64,000 nt of DNA from Stutzerimonas stutzeri TS44 (GTDB taxonomy: Bacteria > Pseudomonadota > Gammaproteobacteria > Pseudomonadales > Pseudomonadaceae): contig AJXE01000001.1 in NCBI GenBank assembly GCA_000263395.1, positions 1 through 64,000 on the forward strand. Direction: 5' to 3'. The translations under genes and the position numbers were made by a program. Numbering within the stretch: position 1 is the stretch's first letter; the number at the start of each line of letters is the position of its first letter. Below, one piece after another: positions 32,023 through 41,032 of this stretch. Under the pieces are notes generated by a model. The model ran no database searches. It saw only the letters and a list, made by a program, of their open reading frames with translations, and was not told the origin of the DNA.

Positions 32023-32784
32023 CTATTCATCCTCTGCCCACTGCAGGCGATGGAAGTCGAAGTGGTGCTGTAACTGCGGTTTGACGATGCGAAAGTACGG
32101 CGACACATCGAAATCGCGCGGCACGAACAGGCTGTAATTGCGTATGTGCAGTTGTTCGCGGCGGGCCTGCTCCAGCGCCGGGTGCATGGGGTCGTCGCTG
32201 ACGATCTCCGGCAGTATCGGGTAATGGATCGACTCGAAGGCTTGTGCCAGCAGCGTCGAGCAGATCGCGCGGGTGGGCGAGCCGCTGCCAAGGGCGATCA
32301 TTCGGCGCTTTAGCCGTCCCGGCAGCGGTGGCCGTATCAGGTAGCGGGCAAGATCGAACAGGTTGCGCAGGTCGTAGCCCAGTCCCAGGCGTGCGCGCAG
32401 GTAGTCCAGCAATGCGCTGAGGTCCGCCTCGTTCAGCCCGACCGGACGGCAGATGCGGGTGTGCTCGGCCTGGTAATGCGCCAGCGGCATCAGGCGCACG
32501 CCCGCCACCACATCCGCCTCGATCAATGCCTGCGCCGGCTCGCCGGCGCCCGGCACCGGGCCCAGGCGGTCGCCGACATAGAGTGCCGCATGTGACCAGG
32601 TGGACTGGGTCAGGTACTTGATCGTGCTGGACAGGCGGCTGGTGCCTTCCACCAGCAGTACGTCACCCACGCGCAGGCTGGTGGCGAGGTGCTCCGGCGC
32701 GAACGTCGGTAACTGGCTGTAGCCTGGACGCGGGCGCCCCAGATGGCGGGCCAGCCGTAAACCCAACGTATGTAGCAGCGACAT
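32023..32784 (-). CDS. YiiX/YebB-like papain-fold (NlpC/P60-like) protein
   Basis: A 253-residue protein; ATG 32784 has GGAG upstream, unlike the longer frame to 32901. The motif LRVGDVLLVEGTSRLSSTIK followed by LTQSTWSHAALYVGD is the Cys/His hydrolase pattern of the YiiX/YebB family, here with Ser in place of the usual catalytic Cys region, then ALIEADVVAGVRLMPLAHY. Near the C-terminus AICSTLLAQAF carries the Cys that circularly permuted members use. Probably acts on the envelope. First complete chromosomal gene beyond the element. Confidence 0.75.
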   Translation of the reverse strand: MSLLHTLGLRLARHLGRPRPGYSQLPTFAPEHLATSLRVGDVLLVEGTSRLSSTIKYLTQSTWSHAALYVGDRLGPVPGAGEPAQALIEADVVAGVRLMPLAHYQAEHTRICRPVGLNEADLSALLDYLRARLGLGYDLRNLFDLARYLIRPPLPGRLKRRMIALGSGSPTRAICSTLLAQAFESIHYPILPEIVSDDPMHPALEQARREQLHIRNYSLFVPRDFDVSPYFRIVKPQLQHHFDFHRLQWAEDE

Positions 32785-33124
32785 GGCCGACTCCGGGCGG
32801 GTACAGGTCAAGCCTAGCGGAAAATCCCTGGAATCACCGTGCGTGGCGCTGCGCCGGCCATCTTGATGACCCAAGCCCGCACGCTTGCCGTCCGACTGCA
32901 CGCTCCATGCCTTCGTAGGCGTCGAGATGCCTGGCCTGCCCCGGACTCAAGGCCGGCATCTGTGGCGATTTCGTCCCGTGTGGCTGTATTTCTCAGTGAA
33001 AGACTAATAACCAGATCGCATATAAACATCGTTAAAGGTTTCTGGACACTCTAAATCGTGCCCCCTATCGTGCGCCACGGGCCGCCTTCCGGTCTGCTCC
33101 GTTGTCGGTACGTTAAGGAACCCC
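32785..33124. other. 340-bp divergent intergenic region
   Basis: Lies between the YiiX-like gene and the SLC13 permease. The part 33000-33060 is A+T-richer (AGACTAATAACCAGATCGCA and following) and probably holds the permease promoter. No RNA gene or clear operator is seen. Confidence 0.4.
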
Positions 33125-34915
33125 ATGCTCCCTGAATCGTTGCAGCTTTATTTCGTCTGCGCCGTGCTGGTGTGGGCGCTGGTGTGCTTCGTTCGCGAGA
33201 CCTGGAGTCCGGATATCGTGGTGGCGATCGCGGTGGCCGCGCTGCTGGCGGCACAGTTGCTCACCCCGGGCGAGGTGCTGAGCGTGCTGTCCAACTCCGC
33301 GCCGGTAACCATCGCCTGCATGTTCATGCTGTCCGCCGCGCTGGAGCGTACCGGCTGCATCGATGCGCTGGGCAACTGGCTGGGTGATCTGGTCGGCGAC
33401 AACCCCACGCGCGTGCTGGCCGGGCTGATGATCACCGCGCTGGTGATTTCCGGCTTTCTCAACAACACGCCGGTCGTGGCCATCCTCACGCCGGTGGCGA
33501 TCGCCCTGGCCAGGCGCTCCTGCACTTCGCCGTCGAAGCTGCTGATCCCGCTGTCCTACGCCACCGTGCTCGGCGGCATGCTGACCATGATCGGCACCTC
33601 GACCAACATCCTGGTCGACGGCGTGGCGCGCAAGGCCGGCCTCGAACCCTTCGGCATGTTCGAGATCACCCCGGCGGCGCTGGTCTTCTGCGTGGTCGGC
33701 TTGATCTATCTGATGCTGTTCAGCAAGCGCCTGCTGCCGGATCGCGAGACCCTGTCCAAGCAGTTGCGCTCGGATCTGGATCGCACCTTCATGAGCGAGC
33801 TGCGGGTGCCGTACACCTCGCCGATGATCGGCAAGACCCTGAGCGAGGCCAACCTCAACGGCGGCAGCGGCCTGCAGGTGCTGCAGGTGAGCCGTGACGA
33901 TCAGCAGATCAGCCGTCCCGAGCACGATTTCGTCCTGCAGGCCGGCGACCTGCTGGTGCTGCACGGCCGGGTGCGCAACGTCGTCGACCTGCGCGAAAGC
34001 GGCCATCTGAGCTTCCACCGCGGCGATGCCTTCGAGACCGTCAGCAGCCAGGACCTGGTACTGGCCGAGGCCATCGTCGGGCGTAGCTCGCGCTACAGCC
34101 ACCGGCCGATGCGCGATCTCGACCTCTGTGCGCGTTACGGCATCAACGTGCTGGCGGTGCATCGCCAGGACGCCAATGTCAGCGGCAATCTCGACGATTT
34201 CCGCTTGCAGTTCGGCGACGTGATGCTGGTCGAAGGCACTCCGACGCAGATCAAGCGCTTCGCCGACAATGGCGAGCTGATCAGCCTCAACGCCGTGCAG
34301 GAACGCGCCTATCGTCGCGACAAGGCGCCGATCGCGATCCTCGCCACGCTGGCGGTGATGGTCCTGTCCGCCTTCGGTTTCATGCCCATCGAAGGCCTGG
34401 CGATCATCGCCGGCGCGGTGGTGCTGGCCACTCGCTGCCTGGATGTCGAGGAGGCTTACAAGGCGGTCGACTGGAAGGTGCTGAGCCTGATTTTCGGCAT
34501 GCTGGCGATCAGCATCGCGATGGACAAGGTCGGCCTGGTCGATGTGGTGGTGGCCAAGACCATGACCGCGCTCCCCGACGCCAGCCCGCTGCTGATGCTC
34601 GGTTTCGTCTACCTGCTGACCACCATCCTCACCGAGATCCTGTCCAACAACGCCGTGGCCGTGCTGGTCACGCCGGTGGCGATCGGCATCGCCCAGAGTC
34701 TCGGTCTCGATCCACGGCCGTTCGTGGTTGCGGTGATGTTCGCCGCCAGCGTCAGCTTCGCCACGCCCATCGGCTATCAGACCAACACCTTCGTCTACAA
34801 CGCCGGCGGCTATCGCTTCAGCGACTTCCTGCGCATCGGCATTCCGCTGAATCTGCTGATGGTGGTGGTCGCGATCGTGGTCATTCCCCTAGTATGGCCG
34901 CTGCAGGCGGCCTGA
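33125..34915 (+). CDS. SLC13/DASS-type permease with two RCK_C domains
   Basis: A 596-residue transporter from ATG 33125 (AAGGA upstream). Two blocks of membrane helices (residues 1-200 and 395-596) flank two TrkA-C-type regulatory domains (about 205-290 and 295-380: FVLQAGDLLVLHGRV; FRLQFGDVMLVEGTPTQIKR). Conserved SNNTP-like turns appear as FLNNTPVVAI and LSNNAVAVLV, and GTSTNILVDG is typical of the anion transporter family. Members carry sulfate or dicarboxylates; with metY next to it a sulfur-related substrate is possible but not shown. Confidence 0.85.
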   Translation: MLPESLQLYFVCAVLVWALVCFVRETWSPDIVVAIAVAALLAAQLLTPGEVLSVLSNSAPVTIACMFMLSAALERTGCIDALGNWLGDLVGDNPTRVLAGLMITALVISGFLNNTPVVAILTPVAIALARRSCTSPSKLLIPLSYATVLGGMLTMIGTSTNILVDGVARKAGLEPFGMFEITPAALVFCVVGLIYLMLFSKRLLPDRETLSKQLRSDLDRTFMSELRVPYTSPMIGKTLSEANLNGGSGLQVLQVSRDDQQISRPEHDFVLQAGDLLVLHGRVRNVVDLRESGHLSFHRGDAFETVSSQDLVLAEAIVGRSSRYSHRPMRDLDLCARYGINVLAVHRQDANVSGNLDDFRLQFGDVMLVEGTPTQIKRFADNGELISLNAVQERAYRRDKAPIAILATLAVMVLSAFGFMPIEGLAIIAGAVVLATRCLDVEEAYKAVDWKVLSLIFGMLAISIAMDKVGLVDVVVAKTMTALPDASPLLMLGFVYLLTTILTEILSNNAVAVLVTPVAIGIAQSLGLDPRPFVVAVMFAASVSFATPIGYQTNTFVYNAGGYRFSDFLRIGIPLNLLMVVVAIVVIPLVWPLQAA

Positions 34916-35019
34916 GCGCAGCAAACGCCTAACCCCGTGCCGCTTGCGCTGAGTCATTGATCGGGCGCGCATTCCGTTTCAAGCTCCGGCTTTTCGTCGA
35001 ACAACAACAGGAGCGCGAC

Positions 35020-36297
35020 ATGAAACTGGAAACCCTGGCCATCCACGCCGGCTACAGCCCGGACCCGACCACCAAGGCGGCGGCCGTGCCGATCTACCAG
35101 ACCACCTCCTACACCTTCGACGACACCCAGCACGGTGCCGACCTGTTCGACCTCAAGGTGCCAGGCAACATCTATACGCGCATCATGAATCCCACCACCG
35201 ACGTGCTCGAACAGCGCGTCGCCGCGCTGGAAGGCGGGGTTGCGGCGCTGGCGGTGGCCTCGGGGATGGCGGCGATCACCTACGCCATCCAGACCATCGC
35301 CGAGGTTGGCGACAATATCGTCTCGGTGGCCAAGCTCTACGGCGGCACCTACAACCTGTTCGCCCACACCCTGCCACGCCAGGGCATCGAAGTACGCTTC
35401 GCCCCCCACGACGACATCGCCGCGCTGGAGGCGCTGATCGACGAGCGCACCAAGGCGGTGTTCTGCGAGTCCATCGGCAACCCGGCCGGCAACATCATCG
35501 ATATCCAGGCCCTGGCCGACGCCGCGCACCGCCACGGCGTGCCGCTGATCGTCGACAACACCGTCGCCACGCCGGTGCTCTGCCGTCCCTTCGAGCATGG
35601 TGCCGATATCGTCGTGCACGCGCTGACCAAATACATGGGCGGCCACGGCACCAGCATCGGCGGTATCGTCGTCGACTCCGGCAAGTTTCCCTGGGCGCAG
35701 CACAAGGCACGCTTCCCCCTGCTCAACACCCCGGATGTCTCCTACCACGGCGTGACCTACACCGAGGCCTTCGGCCCGGCGGCGTTCATCGGCCGCTGCC
35801 GTGTGGTGCCATTGCGCAACATGGGCGCGGCGATCTCGCCGTTCAATTCGTTCCTGATCCTGCAGGGCCTGGAAACCCTGGCGCTGCGCATGGAGCGCCA
35901 CTGCGAGAATACGCAGAAAGTCGCCGAGTTCCTGCAGGCCCACCCGCAGGTGGCCTGGGTCAAGTACGCCGGGCTGGCGGACCATCCCGAGCACGGCCTG
36001 GCGCGCCGCTACATGGGTGGCCGCCCGGCATCGATTCTCTGCTTCGGCATCGTCGGCGGCATGGAGGCCGGCGCGCGCTTCATCGATGCGCTGAAACTGG
36101 TCCTGCGTCTGGTCAACATCGGCGACGCCAAGTCGCTGGCCTGCCACCCGGCAAGCACCACCCACCGCCAGCTCAACGCCGAGGAACTGGCGCGCGCTGG
36201 CGTCTCGCAGGACCTGATCCGGCTGTCGATCGGCATCGAGCACATCGATGACATCCTCGCCGATCTCAGCCAGGCGCTCGACGCCGCCCAAGGCTGA
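35020..36297 (+). CDS. metY: O-acetylhomoserine aminocarboxypropyltransferase (MetY)
   Basis: A 425-residue PLP enzyme that makes homocysteine from O-acetyl- or O-succinylhomoserine and sulfide. ATG 35020 has AACAGGAGCG upstream. Family marks: LAIHAGYSPDPTTKAAAVPI at the start, YTRIMNPTTDVLEQRVAALE, the PLP lysine in HALTKYMGGHGTS, and the end block VNIGDAKSLACHPASTTH. Cytoplasmic, methionine pathway. Length is normal for the family. Confidence 0.93.
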   Translation: MKLETLAIHAGYSPDPTTKAAAVPIYQTTSYTFDDTQHGADLFDLKVPGNIYTRIMNPTTDVLEQRVAALEGGVAALAVASGMAAITYAIQTIAEVGDNIVSVAKLYGGTYNLFAHTLPRQGIEVRFAPHDDIAALEALIDERTKAVFCESIGNPAGNIIDIQALADAAHRHGVPLIVDNTVATPVLCRPFEHGADIVVHALTKYMGGHGTSIGGIVVDSGKFPWAQHKARFPLLNTPDVSYHGVTYTEAFGPAAFIGRCRVVPLRNMGAAISPFNSFLILQGLETLALRMERHCENTQKVAEFLQAHPQVAWVKYAGLADHPEHGLARRYMGGRPASILCFGIVGGMEAGARFIDALKLVLRLVNIGDAKSLACHPASTTHRQLNAEELARAGVSQDLIRLSIGIEHIDDILADLSQALDAAQG

Positions 36298-36375
36298 CCG
36301 CCGTCCGCGGCGCGATCCTTGATATCGCGCCGCGCGGCTCCACATTATCCGGCATACCGCCCGTGGAGCCTCGCC

Positions 36376-36810
36376 ATGACCGATTCGCTGATCATTCCCT
36401 GCGCGCACTGCGCCGGGCTCAACCGGATTCCCGCCGCCCGCCTGCACGACGCGCCGCGCTGCGGCCGCTGCAAGGCCGAAGTCCTGCCGGCCAAGCCCTT
36501 CGACCTGCAGCAGAGCCAGTTCGCCAGCCAGCTCAAGGGCGACCTGCCGCTGCTGGTGGATGTCTGGGCCAGCTGGTGCGGCCCGTGCCGCAGCTTCGCG
36601 CCGACCTTCGCCGAAGCCGCCAGCCAGCTGCAGGGCCGCTGCCGCCTGGCCAAGCTCGACAGCGAGGCCAACCCGCAGCTTTCCACGCAACTGGGCATCC
36701 GCTCGATTCCCAGCCTGCTGCTGTTTCGCAACGGCCGCGAGGTGGCTCGCCAGAGCGGCGCACTGCCGTTGCCGCAGCTGCTGGCCTGGCTGCGCCAGCA
36801 AGGCGTCTGA
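36376..36810 (+). CDS. trxC: Thioredoxin 2
   Basis: A 144-residue thioredoxin with an N-terminal zinc ribbon (CAHC ... CGRC, residues 9-32) and the active site WCGPC, followed by the conserved RSIPSLLLF with cis-Pro. This two-part layout is TrxC. ATG 36376 has GGAG upstream; the frame is open further but without a site. Reduces cytoplasmic disulfides, often under oxidative stress. Confidence 0.92.
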   Translation: MTDSLIIPCAHCAGLNRIPAARLHDAPRCGRCKAEVLPAKPFDLQQSQFASQLKGDLPLLVDVWASWCGPCRSFAPTFAEAASQLQGRCRLAKLDSEANPQLSTQLGIRSIPSLLLFRNGREVARQSGALPLPQLLAWLRQQGV

Positions 36811-36837
36811 GCGGCGGAACGATCCGCGGCACCGCCC

Positions 36838-38691
36838 TCAGTAGAAATACCAGCGCAGCTGTACCTGAAACTCCGTTTCCGGCTCGGCCCGCTGGCTGAA
36901 GCTGCGCTCCAGGCTCACCCGCAGGCCGGCGTCGTCGCGCACCTCGAACTGCTGGGCGAGGCTGATCCGCCGCCGCACCTCGCCGTTGTGAAAATAGTCG
37001 CCGCGCGCCTCCAGCAGCAGATTGCCCGCGCCGTTGCGCCAGAGCAGCCCGCTGTCGAAGCCCGCCGCCGGGCTGATCGCCGCACCGAACTCCGGGTGAT
37101 GCTCCAGACGCGCGGTGGCCAGAACGAAACCGAGCAGTTCCTCGCCCAGCTGCCAAGTGAAGCCGCCGCCGCCATTCAGCTGACCGACCAGGCGATCATC
37201 GCCGTCGCCCTCGGCTATGCGCTCCAGCCCCGCCGCGATCTGCCACGACCAGGGTCGCAGCAGCGGCGTGAGCGGCGTCAACGAGCGAATGCTAGCCAGG
37301 TCCAGCCGCTGCAGTTTCCAGTGGTTGCCTTCGTACTGGCGCAGACGCAGCTGGGCGATCTCGATCTGCGCGCCGAGCGGGAAGCCTTCGAGGTTGTCGG
37401 CCAGGTCGTGATAGGCCATGCGCAACCCGTATTCGGCGAAGGCCCGCTCATCGCGGCTGCCGACGCCGAACTGCAGGGTGCGCGACTCATGGCCGTTTTC
37501 CGGCAGCACCGGGCGCTCGACATCCAGACGCGGCGGCGGGTTGCGGTTGATCGCCTGCAGCAGCCGATAGCTGTGTGCGGCATTCGCCGGATCACGCTCC
37601 TCGCCGGTAACCCGGTAGCGCACCAAGCGATAGGCACCGTCCTGGATCAGCGCCCGCCGCGCGCTCGGCAGGGCCTGGAAGTCGTCCCGTTCGAGCTGTT
37701 GCGGATCGTCGGCCAGCTGGCGCACCCAGTGCAGCTCCTCGCTCTCGAGCGGTGCGCTACGGGTCAGCAGCTCACGCTCGCGCGAAGGCCGATAGTCGAT
37801 GTCGGCGACCAGCCCGGCGTCGATCACCGCACGCACGGTATCGGCCGGAATCGCGGTCAGCGGGAACTGCTCGGTCAGCTTGAGGCCCGGCCGGGCGACT
37901 TCCAGCAGTTCGAGCAGACGGTAGGAACAGTTTTCATCGAAGAAGAAGTAGTCGAAGCGGATCTGCTTGAGCTCCCAGACATGCTCGAGCATCCGCCCCG
38001 TCTCGTCCGGCGTCAGGTTCAGGCGGTACTCCCACAGATCGCGGTTCTCCAGGCGGCTGTATTCACCGATCTTCTCGCGATAGGGCAGCAGCGAGAACAG
38101 CCCCGGATAGCCGCCCATCAGGCCCTTCCAGGCATACAGGATGCTGTTGTCCAACCCCTCGATGTAGGCACCGAAGTTGAGCGCCGAACTCAGCAGCGGG
38201 GTGCCCTGGGTATCGATATCGGCCTGGTCGATGCGCAGCAGCGTGTGGCCGAACATCGACGACGGGCTGTTCAGATAGGCCGCCGGAAACACCAGCACGC
38301 TGCTGTGCGGCGCGACTTCGACATACCAGGTGCGAAATTCGCTGCACTCGAGCGCCGGCAGGTCGGTCAGGTGCAGTTGCTCGCGCAACCAGCGCGTGCG
38401 GGACGGAAAGACGCACTGGGCGTGGCGGTCGCCCGCGCTCGCCGGCGCGTAGAGCGCAGCCAGGGTCGCCTTCAGCTCGGCGGCGGGGTCATGTGAACCG
38501 TCGTCGGCCAGGAAGAAATCGTCGTCATCGACATAGCTGCGCCAGCCGCCCAGCTTGCCGCGCTCGTAGTGCCCGAGCGAGTGCCAGTAAGGCTCAGCGG
38601 CCAGTCGTTGCAGCGTGGAGTCGGCGGGTGGCGCAGCCAGCACCAAAGCGCTGGCACTACACAGCGCCAGCAATAGCAGGGGTCGAAGCAT
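36838..38691 (-). CDS. DUF4105 (Lnb-type) exported protein
   Basis: A 617-residue protein from ATG 38691 with signal peptide MLRPLLLLALCSASALVLAA. It contains the DUF4105 block VLVFPAAYLNSPSSMFGHTL and, later, DYFFFDENCSYRLLELLEVA with Cys and His residues of a papain-like Lnb domain; the last 200 residues look like an outer-membrane beta structure ending in LRWYFY (terminal aromatic). Substrate unknown. Known only as a conserved Pseudomonas envelope protein. Confidence 0.82.
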   Translation of the reverse strand: MLRPLLLLALCSASALVLAAPPADSTLQRLAAEPYWHSLGHYERGKLGGWRSYVDDDDFFLADDGSHDPAAELKATLAALYAPASAGDRHAQCVFPSRTRWLREQLHLTDLPALECSEFRTWYVEVAPHSSVLVFPAAYLNSPSSMFGHTLLRIDQADIDTQGTPLLSSALNFGAYIEGLDNSILYAWKGLMGGYPGLFSLLPYREKIGEYSRLENRDLWEYRLNLTPDETGRMLEHVWELKQIRFDYFFFDENCSYRLLELLEVARPGLKLTEQFPLTAIPADTVRAVIDAGLVADIDYRPSRERELLTRSAPLESEELHWVRQLADDPQQLERDDFQALPSARRALIQDGAYRLVRYRVTGEERDPANAAHSYRLLQAINRNPPPRLDVERPVLPENGHESRTLQFGVGSRDERAFAEYGLRMAYHDLADNLEGFPLGAQIEIAQLRLRQYEGNHWKLQRLDLASIRSLTPLTPLLRPWSWQIAAGLERIAEGDGDDRLVGQLNGGGGFTWQLGEELLGFVLATARLEHHPEFGAAISPAAGFDSGLLWRNGAGNLLLEARGDYFHNGEVRRRISLAQQFEVRDDAGLRVSLERSFSQRAEPETEFQVQLRWYFY

Positions 38692-38758
38692 ATTCGGCCA
38701 ATGGCAAGCAGAGACGAAAGTGCCCGCCGGAGCGGGCACGAGGACGGGCGCGTGAAAC

Positions 38759-39247
38759 TCAGGCCTGTTCGGCGTACTGAGCCAGGCGAGCGTCCTGCTT
38801 GAGCACCGCCAGGGTGGCGGCATGCACCTGCTCGGCGGTCACGTCGGCGGAGCTGAAGATCTCGCCGAAGTGCGCCTGGGTGACGCTGGCGAAATGCGCG
38901 CGATCCTCGGGCTTGATGCCGAGCACGACGGCGTAGGTGGTCAGCGCCTCGCCCTCGCCCATCGCCATGTCTTCGGACAGCTCGGTCATGATGCTGCCCA
39001 GCACGATCATCGACTTGCCGTTGTACTGCAGCGCGCCATCGGTCGAGCAACCGTTGGTGCCGGAGGTCATGCCGAAGGTGGCGTTACCCGAGGTGCCGTT
39101 GGTGATCGAGGCCACCAGGTGGGACGGCAGGCCGCGCTGGCCTTCGAACAACATGTTGCCCCAGCCGCAACCCGGGCCACCCGGAGCGGTGGCGAAGGCG
39201 CTGGCCGAAGCGCTGAGGAGCAGGGACGCTAGCAGAATCCGTTTCAT
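38759..39247 (-). CDS. DUF3015 exported protein
   Basis: A 162-residue protein from ATG 39247 with signal peptide ending ASAFA. The mature part starts TAPGGPGCGWGNMLFEGQRG and has SGTNGC and SEDMAMGEGEALTTYA, the usual DUF3015 pattern. Function unknown. It lies 67 nt upstream of the DUF4105 gene in the same direction and could be cotranscribed. Confidence 0.88.
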   Translation of the reverse strand: MKRILLASLLLSASASAFATAPGGPGCGWGNMLFEGQRGLPSHLVASITNGTSGNATFGMTSGTNGCSTDGALQYNGKSMIVLGSIMTELSEDMAMGEGEALTTYAVVLGIKPEDRAHFASVTQAHFGEIFSSADVTAEQVHAATLAVLKQDARLAQYAEQA

Positions 39248-39510
39248 GGTCGTTCTCTTGTGCGTGAGGGAAAGGCCGGCGCCCACGCCGGCTGCGCTGT
39301 AGCTTTGGCAGAGCGGCGAGCGGTGTCAAGCCGCAAAGTCCTGCGCTGCTGAATGGTTCAAGCTAAAACGGTAGCGGCGCCGCCTTCGTTTCGCGCAGTT
39401 CGGAAGGCGGCGAATACCTGTACAAAGTCATGCCATATAGCCATCACTCGTGATAGTTTCCGCGCCGCGCGTCATGGAGCGCGCATAAAAACAAACAACA
39501 AGGAGCTGTC

Positions 39511-39936
39511 GTGAAACTCACCCCCATTCTTCTCGCTGGTGCGATCCTGGCTTCCACCGGCTGCGCGAGCGGCCTGAATTCGTATCAGGAATCCGAGCTG
39601 CGCCACTTCGAAGCCGCCGGCCTGGCGGTCGAGGAAAAGAGCCCTGCGCTGGGTACCGCGCTGGGTCTGCTTCCCGGCGGTGGTTCGTTCTACGGTCGTG
39701 AGTACGGCCTTGGCGTGGTCAATCTGCTGTTCTGGCCGCTTTCCATTCTGTGGGATCCGGTCAGTGGCCACAGCGCCGCGCAAACCATCAACTACCACGC
39801 CACCAAGCATCACGTCAGCAAGTTGGAAAATGGCGAGCTGGACAAGCTGGAAGACCAGCTGGCACAGAACCAGATCGACATGACCCAGTTCACCCTGCAG
39901 AAGCGCAAGATCGAAGCGAAGTACCGCTACAACTGA
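39511..39936 (+). CDS. Small lipoprotein, 141 aa
   Basis: ATG 39511 with AAGGAGC upstream. Lipobox ASTGCAS, Cys at residue 18. The mature part has a glycine/aromatic stretch (GLLPGGGSFYGREYGLGVVN, LLFWPLSILWDP) that may sit in the membrane, then a charged helical C-terminus. Common in Pseudomonas; role unknown. Confidence 0.8.
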   Translation: MKLTPILLAGAILASTGCASGLNSYQESELRHFEAAGLAVEEKSPALGTALGLLPGGGSFYGREYGLGVVNLLFWPLSILWDPVSGHSAAQTINYHATKHHVSKLENGELDKLEDQLAQNQIDMTQFTLQKRKIEAKYRYN

Positions 39937-39945
39937 CCGTGCGCT

Positions 39946-39970
39946 CCGTGCCGGCCCTCAGCCGGCACGG
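39946..39970. terminator. Perfect hairpin between convergent genes
   Basis: CCGTGCCGGC-CCTCA-GCCGGCACGG, 10 bp, between the lipoprotein and the LysR gene. No T tract follows on either strand, so termination is likely but not certain. Confidence 0.5.
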
Positions 39971-39984
39971 ACGTTCGCCGCACG

Positions 39985-40884
39985 CTAGCGGGCGGCAAGC
40001 GCCTCACGCGTGACCAGTTCGATGAAGGCGCACGTCAGCGGCGACTGCTCCTGGCGGCGCTTGACCAGCCAGACGGCGGTGGTCGCGTCCTTGTCCAGCA
40101 GGGTACGAAATGCCACGCCGTCGATGCGGATGCGCTGGAACGACGCCGGCAGCACCGAAATCCCCAGCCCCGCGGCGACCAGACCGATGATGGTCAGTGC
40201 CTCGTTCGCCTCCTGGGCGATGCGCGGGTTGAAGCCGGCCTGGCGCGCCAGGTTGAGCAACTGGTCGTAGAGCCCGGTGCCGTAGCTGCGCGGAAAGAAC
40301 ACGAATGGCTCGGCGGCCAACTCGGCCAGCCAGATGCCCTCCTCGCTACCGCTCGCCAACGGGTGTCCGGCGTGCATCAGCGCCACCAGCGGCTCGCTGA
40401 ACAGCTCCGTGGTCTGCAGGCCGGCCGGCAGCGCGAACGGGCGGATCATGCCGACCTGCAGCGTCTCGTCCTGCACGGCCTCCACCACCTGCTTGCTGGT
40501 CATCTCGCGCAGCGCCAGATGCACCGCTGGAAAGGCCTCGCGGAAGGCCAGGATCGCCCGCGGCAGAATCGAAGTGAACGGCGCCGAGGAGGTGAAACCG
40601 ATCTGCAACTCGCCGATCTCGCCCTGATCGGCACGCCGCGCCACATCCACTGACTTGTCGACCTGCGCCAACGTGCGGCGGGTTTCCTCGAGGAACAGCC
40701 GGCCGGCGTCGGTCAGCGCAACCCGACGGTTGGTGCGGTCGAACAGGCGCACCCCCAGCTCGGCTTCCAACGCCTGGATCTGCTGGCTCAGCGGCGGCTG
40801 GGAGATGCGCAGCAGCTCGGCGGCACGGCCGAAATGCAGCTCCTCGGCCACGGCGACGAAATACCGCAGGTGACGTAGCTCCAT
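39985..40884 (-). CDS. LysR-family transcriptional regulator
   Basis: A 299-residue LysR protein from ATG 40884: winged HTH at residues 1-60 (MELRHLRYFVAVAEELHFGR, AAELLRISQPPLSQQIQALE) and a periplasmic-binding-type effector domain. The look of the N-terminus and of IGFTSSAPFTSILPRAI recalls the BenM/CatM/CbbR-like group for aromatic or organic acids. It is divergent from an MFS gene, so it probably controls that transporter. Effector unknown. Confidence 0.9.
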   Translation of the reverse strand: MELRHLRYFVAVAEELHFGRAAELLRISQPPLSQQIQALEAELGVRLFDRTNRRVALTDAGRLFLEETRRTLAQVDKSVDVARRADQGEIGELQIGFTSSAPFTSILPRAILAFREAFPAVHLALREMTSKQVVEAVQDETLQVGMIRPFALPAGLQTTELFSEPLVALMHAGHPLASGSEEGIWLAELAAEPFVFFPRSYGTGLYDQLLNLARQAGFNPRIAQEANEALTIIGLVAAGLGISVLPASFQRIRIDGVAFRTLLDKDATTAVWLVKRRQEQSPLTCAFIELVTREALAAR

Positions 40885-41032
40885 GACGACCCCATCGATT
40901 CGCAGAGCATATTGATTGGGTCGAATAATATATTGGAAACATTAAACAAAGCTCCCTATCGTTCTCTTCATCAGCCCTTGAATCCCGGCGCCCAATCAGC
41001 GTCGCGCGGGTGAACGACAGCGAGAATCGGCG
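40885..41032. promoter_or_regulatory. LysR/MFS divergent control region
   Basis: The 148-bp gap holds an A+T-rich dyad ATATT-N13-AATAT (40909-40931) in otherwise GC-rich DNA, 25 nt upstream of the LysR start. LysR proteins bind such dyads between divergent genes. Confidence 0.35.

Noticed and set aside
34954..36801. Long antisense frames over metY and trxC
   Set aside because: Gln/Ala/Arg/Gly-rich shadows caused by high GC; the + strand genes are certain.
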